Assembly (NCBI RefSeq): GCF_001570485.1
Contig: NZ_BCTA01000023.1
Span: forward strand, 124,001 to 188,000
Length of the DNA: 64,000 bases
Direction: 5' to 3'
DNA from: Mycolicibacterium novocastrense
Lineage (GTDB): Bacteria; Actinomycetota; Actinomycetes; Mycobacteriales; Mycobacteriaceae
Positions within the stretch are counted from its first letter, which is position 1; every line of letters starts with the position of its first letter. Below, piece after piece: positions 60,680-64,000 of the stretch. The position numbers and the translations under genes are program-made. The notes under the pieces are model-generated. The model searched no databases and was not told the DNA's origin. It was given only the letters and a program-made list of their open reading frames with translations.

Positions 60680-60905
60680 TGCTGGCCCCTTGATTGCGGG
60701 GGCCTGGATGGTCCCGATGACATGACAGTACTCCACGTGTCGACCGCGGGGCCTCTTCCCGCCGTAGTCCGCCGATCCGCCGCGGTGTAGCCTCGAAGAG
60801 TTGGGAGCCCAGCCATTCCGGAACGTGTCAGCCGACCTCCGCTGATCGCGCCGAGCAACCGCTCATGCCGGACACGCCGGTACCAATCCTTCAGTTGGGA
60901 CCGCC

Positions 60906-62015
60906 TTGAACGCATCGCCCACATCTGTTTTTCATTCGAATTCCGCTCAGCACCAACGCAATCCACGCCGCATACGTATCAGCATCCTCGGTACACCTGC
61001 ACCGGAATCCTGCGTGTTGGCCCGGTTCACGGCGGGTCTGTCCCGTGCGCTGACTGGCCAGGGGGTCGACGTCAGCGTCGTGGCGGATCCGGCGAGCCCG
61101 CATTCCAGCGATCAGCCGCTCGACCAGGCCGACGTCGCGATCGTCCACCACGACTTCTGCGCCGGCGCCGACGATGTACTCGACATCGTCGACGAGTTGT
61201 CGATACCGTCGATCGTCATCGTCGGACCCGTCCCGAAAACGCCGACAACACAGCAACGTTCGGCGCTGGAGGCGATCGCCGAGTCCGCCGGTCTGATAGT
61301 CGTGATGTCCGAAGCGGCACGGCAACGGCTGTGCGGCGACTACGGAGTCAACCGTCGTATTGTCAGGATGATCCCGCACGGCGCGACCGTTCCCGCCACG
61401 GTCCGTATGAAGCGCCCCAGTAGGCCCACCATCTTGACCTGGGGCTGGTTGGCGCCGGGTGACGGCGTCGAGCGTGTCATCGAGGTGATGGCCTCACTGA
61501 ACGACGTTCCCGGTCGGCCGCGGTATCTCGTCGCCGGCCCCACGCATCCGCAGGTCCTGGCCATCGATGGTGAGGCTTACCGGGAAGCAAGGATCGAGCA
61601 GGCGCACGATTGCGGTGTCGCCGGCTCGGTGTCGTTCGACCCCGGTTACTACGATGGAGCCATGCTGGCCACACTGTTCCAGCAGTCCTCCGTCGTCGTA
61701 CTGCCCTACGACTCCACGGAGCAAGTAGCTTCCAGCGTGCTGGTCGAGGCGATCGCGCACGGCAGGCCGGTCGTGGCAACCGCATTTCCGCACGCCTCAG
61801 AACTGCTCACAGGCGGCGCCGGCGCCGTCGTCGACCACGACGACTCCACCGGGCTGGCGGCGGCGCTCCGCCAAATCCTCACCCAGCCCAGGCTCTCTGG
61901 CGCGATGGCCGCAGAAGCGCGGAGAATCGCCCCTGACATGGCATGGCAGGCCATTGCGGGTGCCTACATGCGACTCGCCCAGAGTCTGCTGACCCCCGAA
62001 CCGGTGCGGGTATGA
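60906..62015 (+). CDS. Glycosyltransferase, GT4-like
   Basis: This 369-residue protein has the GT-B fold with the C-terminal donor-binding signature FQQSSVVVLPYDSTEQVASS followed by VLVEAIAHGRPVVAT, and an N-terminal domain with IRISILGTPAPESCVLARFT. The TTG at 60906 is the only start that keeps the first strand; GGGACC lies upstream. It would transfer a sugar from a nucleotide sugar to an unknown acceptor. It is followed by GAF-ANTAR genes. Confidence 0.82.
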   Translation: MNASPTSVFHSNSAQHQRNPRRIRISILGTPAPESCVLARFTAGLSRALTGQGVDVSVVADPASPHSSDQPLDQADVAIVHHDFCAGADDVLDIVDELSIPSIVIVGPVPKTPTTQQRSALEAIAESAGLIVVMSEAARQRLCGDYGVNRRIVRMIPHGATVPATVRMKRPSRPTILTWGWLAPGDGVERVIEVMASLNDVPGRPRYLVAGPTHPQVLAIDGEAYREARIEQAHDCGVAGSVSFDPGYYDGAMLATLFQQSSVVVLPYDSTEQVASSVLVEAIAHGRPVVATAFPHASELLTGGAGAVVDHDDSTGLAAALRQILTQPRLSGAMAAEARRIAPDMAWQAIAGAYMRLAQSLLTPEPVRV

Positions 62016-62054
62016 CATTTCGTCCAATTCGTGGCCGGCGCGGTTGATGGGGCC

Positions 62055-62756
62055 ATGCACGACCAGCTGTTCGCCGCCGTGGACGGTCGACGTGGAGTAG
62101 ATGCCGCCGACCGGCTCTGTGAGGCGTGCGTAGCGCTACTGAACGTCGATGCGGTGGCCATCTCGCTGGTCTTCGACGGCATCAACGCCGGAACACTGGG
62201 GTCCAGCGGTGACCCGGCGCGTCGATACGACGAGCTGCAATTCATCCTCGGAGAAGGACCCTGCCTGGATTCCGTCACCGGCCGTGCGCCGGTTCTGGTG
62301 GACGACCTCGACGACCCGGACGAGCGCCGCTGGCCGGTCTACGGGCCGGCGATGGTCGATCTCGAGATCAGGGGCGTCTTCGCGATGCCCGTCGTCATCG
62401 CCGGGGAATACGTCGGCGCCTTGGACCTGTTCCGGGCCCAGCCCGGGCCGCTCGACCGCGACGGCCTCGGCGGTGCCGTCCTCGCCGCCGAGATGGCCGG
62501 CGTCCCACTGCTCGACGTGCTCGACAGCGACCTCCGAGCCGCCGTCACCGATCCGGGCAGCAACGCATGGGCGGAACTGCACTCGTTGGCCCGCGCCGAG
62601 GTCAGCCAGGCCACCGGCATGGTGGTCGCACAGCTCGGCGTCGAACCGGCCGAAGCCCTGGTCCGCCTGCGCGCCCACGCCTACGCGACCGGACGCAGCG
62701 CCACCGATGTGGCCCGCGACATCCTCAATCGCGGGTTGCGGCTGGAGCCGGACTGA
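62055..62756 (+). CDS. GAF-ANTAR regulatory protein
   Basis: This 233-residue protein has an N-terminal GAF domain (AADRLCEACVALLNVDAVAI, ILGEGPCLDSVTGRAPVLVD) and a C-terminal ANTAR domain (ARAEVSQATGMVVAQLGVEP then EALVRLRAHAYATGRSATDV). ANTAR domains bind paired RNA hairpins and act as antiterminators. Signals sensed by the GAF domain are unknown. The ATG at 62055 starts within a few residues of the GAF domain. Confidence 0.88.
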   Translation: MHDQLFAAVDGRRGVDAADRLCEACVALLNVDAVAISLVFDGINAGTLGSSGDPARRYDELQFILGEGPCLDSVTGRAPVLVDDLDDPDERRWPVYGPAMVDLEIRGVFAMPVVIAGEYVGALDLFRAQPGPLDRDGLGGAVLAAEMAGVPLLDVLDSDLRAAVTDPGSNAWAELHSLARAEVSQATGMVVAQLGVEPAEALVRLRAHAYATGRSATDVARDILNRGLRLEPD

Positions 62757-62792
62757 TGTCCGCCTTGACCACGACAGATAATGGAGGGCAAC

Positions 62793-63551
62793 GTGACCGA
62801 CACCCCTCGTGAGACCCGCGTGCTGGAAGCGGTGGTATCCCTCGTCGACACTCTCCTCGAGGACTTCGACGTGGTCGACCTGCTGACCGAGCTCACCGAG
62901 CGGTGCGCCGAACTGCTCGACATCTCCGCCGCCGGTTTTCTCTTGGCAGACCCCTTCGATCAACTGCGGCTGCTGGCGGCGACCTCCGAGCAGGCACGCG
63001 AACTCGAACTGTTCCAACTTCAGGCCGACGAGGGCCCGTGCGTCGACTGCTACGCCACCGCCCGGCCCGTCTCGGTCGCCGATCTGAGCGCGGCCGCCGG
63101 GCGCTGGCCGAGGTTCGTTCCCGCTGCGCTGCAGGCAGGCTTCGCCTCCGTTCACGCCGTTCCGATGCGCGCCGCCGGGCTTGTGCTCGGCGCACTCGGC
63201 CTGTTCGGCGAACGGGCGGGCGAGCTCAACGACGCCGATCTTCTCGCGGCTCAGACACTGGCCCACATAGCATGCGTCGCACTGCTTCAGGAGACTGCGC
63301 CCACGCCGATGACCGTGCTGCCGCAGCTGCGCGTCGCGTTGGCCAGCCGGGTGGTCGTCGAGCAAGCCAAAGGCCTCCTGCGCGAGCTGCTCGACGTGTC
63401 GGTCGAAGACGCCTTCGCCCTGATGCGCTCGTATGCGCGCACCAACGGTGAGCACCTGACCGACGTGGCCCGCCGGCTGATGACCGATCGCCAAACCCGG
63501 CCCGCTCTGGTGGCTGCGATCTCTGAATTCGCCGAGCGCACAACAGGTTAG
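62793..63551 (+). CDS. GAF-ANTAR regulatory protein
   Basis: This 252-residue protein has the same GAF-ANTAR layout as its upstream neighbour: GAF (LLTELTERCAELLDISAAGF, ADEGPCVDCYATARPVSVAD) and ANTAR (ASRVVVEQAKGLLRELLDVS, AFALMRSYARTNGEHLTDVA). The GTG at 62793 has GGAGGG just before it; an ATG at 62781 within the same frame is an alternative. It lies 36 bp after the upstream gene, so the two are probably one transcript. Its stop overlaps that of the convergent third copy. Confidence 0.88.
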   Translation: MTDTPRETRVLEAVVSLVDTLLEDFDVVDLLTELTERCAELLDISAAGFLLADPFDQLRLLAATSEQARELELFQLQADEGPCVDCYATARPVSVADLSAAAGRWPRFVPAALQAGFASVHAVPMRAAGLVLGALGLFGERAGELNDADLLAAQTLAHIACVALLQETAPTPMTVLPQLRVALASRVVVEQAKGLLRELLDVSVEDAFALMRSYARTNGEHLTDVARRLMTDRQTRPALVAAISEFAERTTG

Positions 63552-64000
63552 GGTCGGTTCCGGGCCTTCGCCCGGCGTACCGCCTCGACCACCAGCCGCT
63601 CCGCGACGGTGTGTAGCTTGACGTTCTGCGTCTGACTCAGCCGCGTCAACCGGTCGAACGCCTCCTCCGCGCTCGCGCCGGATCGGCTGCGGATGATCCC
63701 GATCGCCTGATCGATCACCGCACGAGTGCCCAACGCGCGCTGCAGTTGCTGTGTCCGCTCGCGGGCATCGTCGAGTAGTTGGCCGTTGTACACCGAAACC
63801 GCTGCGGGTCCGGCAAATTGCGTACCCAATTGCACCGCATGTTCGCTGAAGGCGTCACGGGCGCGGGCATACGCGTTGATCGCACCCACGACCGTCTCGT
63901 CGACCAGCAGCGGTAAGGACAGCGCTGAATGCACCGCCATCCGCGCCACCCGGCCCCCGAAGTGTGGCCACCTACTGTCACAGCCCAGTGACCCGCTGAC
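63548..64000 (-). CDS. GAF-ANTAR regulatory protein (partial, runs off right edge)
   Basis: The frame is open from the right edge (VSGSLGCDSRWPHFGGRVAR) with no stop, so the 5' end of the gene is outside. The visible part has the end of a GAF domain (MAVHSALSLPLLVDETVVGA) and a full ANTAR domain (LGTRAVIDQAIGIIRSRSGA, EEAFDRLTRLSQTQNVKLHT). A short GTG-started version would lack most of the GAF domain and is less likely. It converges on the second GAF-ANTAR gene with overlapping stops. Confidence 0.85.
   Translation of the reverse strand, partial: VSGSLGCDSRWPHFGGRVARMAVHSALSLPLLVDETVVGAINAYARARDAFSEHAVQLGTQFAGPAAVSVYNGQLLDDARERTQQLQRALGTRAVIDQAIGIIRSRSGASAEEAFDRLTRLSQTQNVKLHTVAERLVVEAVRRAKARNRP

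Noticed and set aside
1..64000. CRISPR arrays, tRNA and rRNA genes
   Set aside because: No regularly spaced repeats and no recognisable tRNA or rRNA sequence were seen by eye; a covariance-model scan was not possible.

Overview
The window reads as a chromosomal segment of a GC-rich, probably environmental mycobacterium (Mycolicibacterium-like), interrupted by a mobile metal-resistance element. The lineage call rests on paired WXG/EspC-like type VII (ESX) genes, a TNT-type toxin, F420- and mycothiol-associated enzyme families, a DUF732 exported protein, a DesA3-like desaturase, a WS/DGAT-like protein, an Lsr2-like domain and GAF-ANTAR regulators. This is inference from gene content; no rRNA or tRNA gene was recognised.

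Layout. 1-2.0 kb: a DNA cytosine-C5 methyltransferase with a divergent Vsr repair endonuclease and an unrecognised gene running off the left edge. 2.3-3.4 kb: a serine hydrolase. 3.6-6.9 kb: an ESX cassette made of a small EspC-like partner, a WXG effector and two paralogous membrane proteins that could be immunity factors. 7.1-15.7 kb: a TetR regulator with a double operator, a DsbA-fold (Rv2466c-like) protein, release factor 3, a membrane esterase, a DUF4407 protein and a DUF732 protein. 15.8-20.7 kb: a NERD-domain helicase, then a second ESX cassette (EspC-like partner, WXG-TNT NAD-glycohydrolase toxin, immunity protein, two small genes). 20.9-34.9 kb: a zinc-ribbon protein, an F420 oxidoreductase, a quinol-dependent NO reductase operon with a slipin, a Doc-type and a VapBC toxin-antitoxin pair, a Pif1/RecD-like helicase with a BRCT domain, an ERCC4 nuclease with an Lsr2-like tail, and an amine oxidase.

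35.0-49.3 kb is a mobile element. Three large tyrosine-recombinase-type proteins and a small coiled-coil protein are linked by GTGA overlaps (Tn554/RIT-like logic). The cargo is a divergent mercury-resistance locus: merA, merB and a second flavoprotein disulfide reductase on one strand; an ArsR-type regulator, a MerT-like protein, a thioredoxin-fold protein and a CcdA-like protein on the other. A second metal module has a MerR regulator, a canonical MerR promoter, an unlisted 48-residue Cys-rich mini-protein and an MFS exporter.

49.3-64.0 kb returns to chromosome: a formylglycine-generating-type enzyme, two cofactor-dependent oxidoreductases, a sulfonate/sulfone monooxygenase cluster flanked by two copies of a 60-bp intergenic repeat, a cold-shock gene with terminator, lipid genes (degenerate WS/DGAT-like, DesA3-like), a transglutaminase, a frameshifted mini-gene, a glycosyltransferase and three GAF-ANTAR proteins, the last cut by the right edge.

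The strongest leads are the ESX effector cassette with paired membrane proteins, the recombinase-trio mercury element with its hidden metal-binding mini-protein, and several decayed or atypical genes (monooxygenase without a normal stop, WS/DGAT-like protein lacking catalytic histidines, frameshifted mini-gene).
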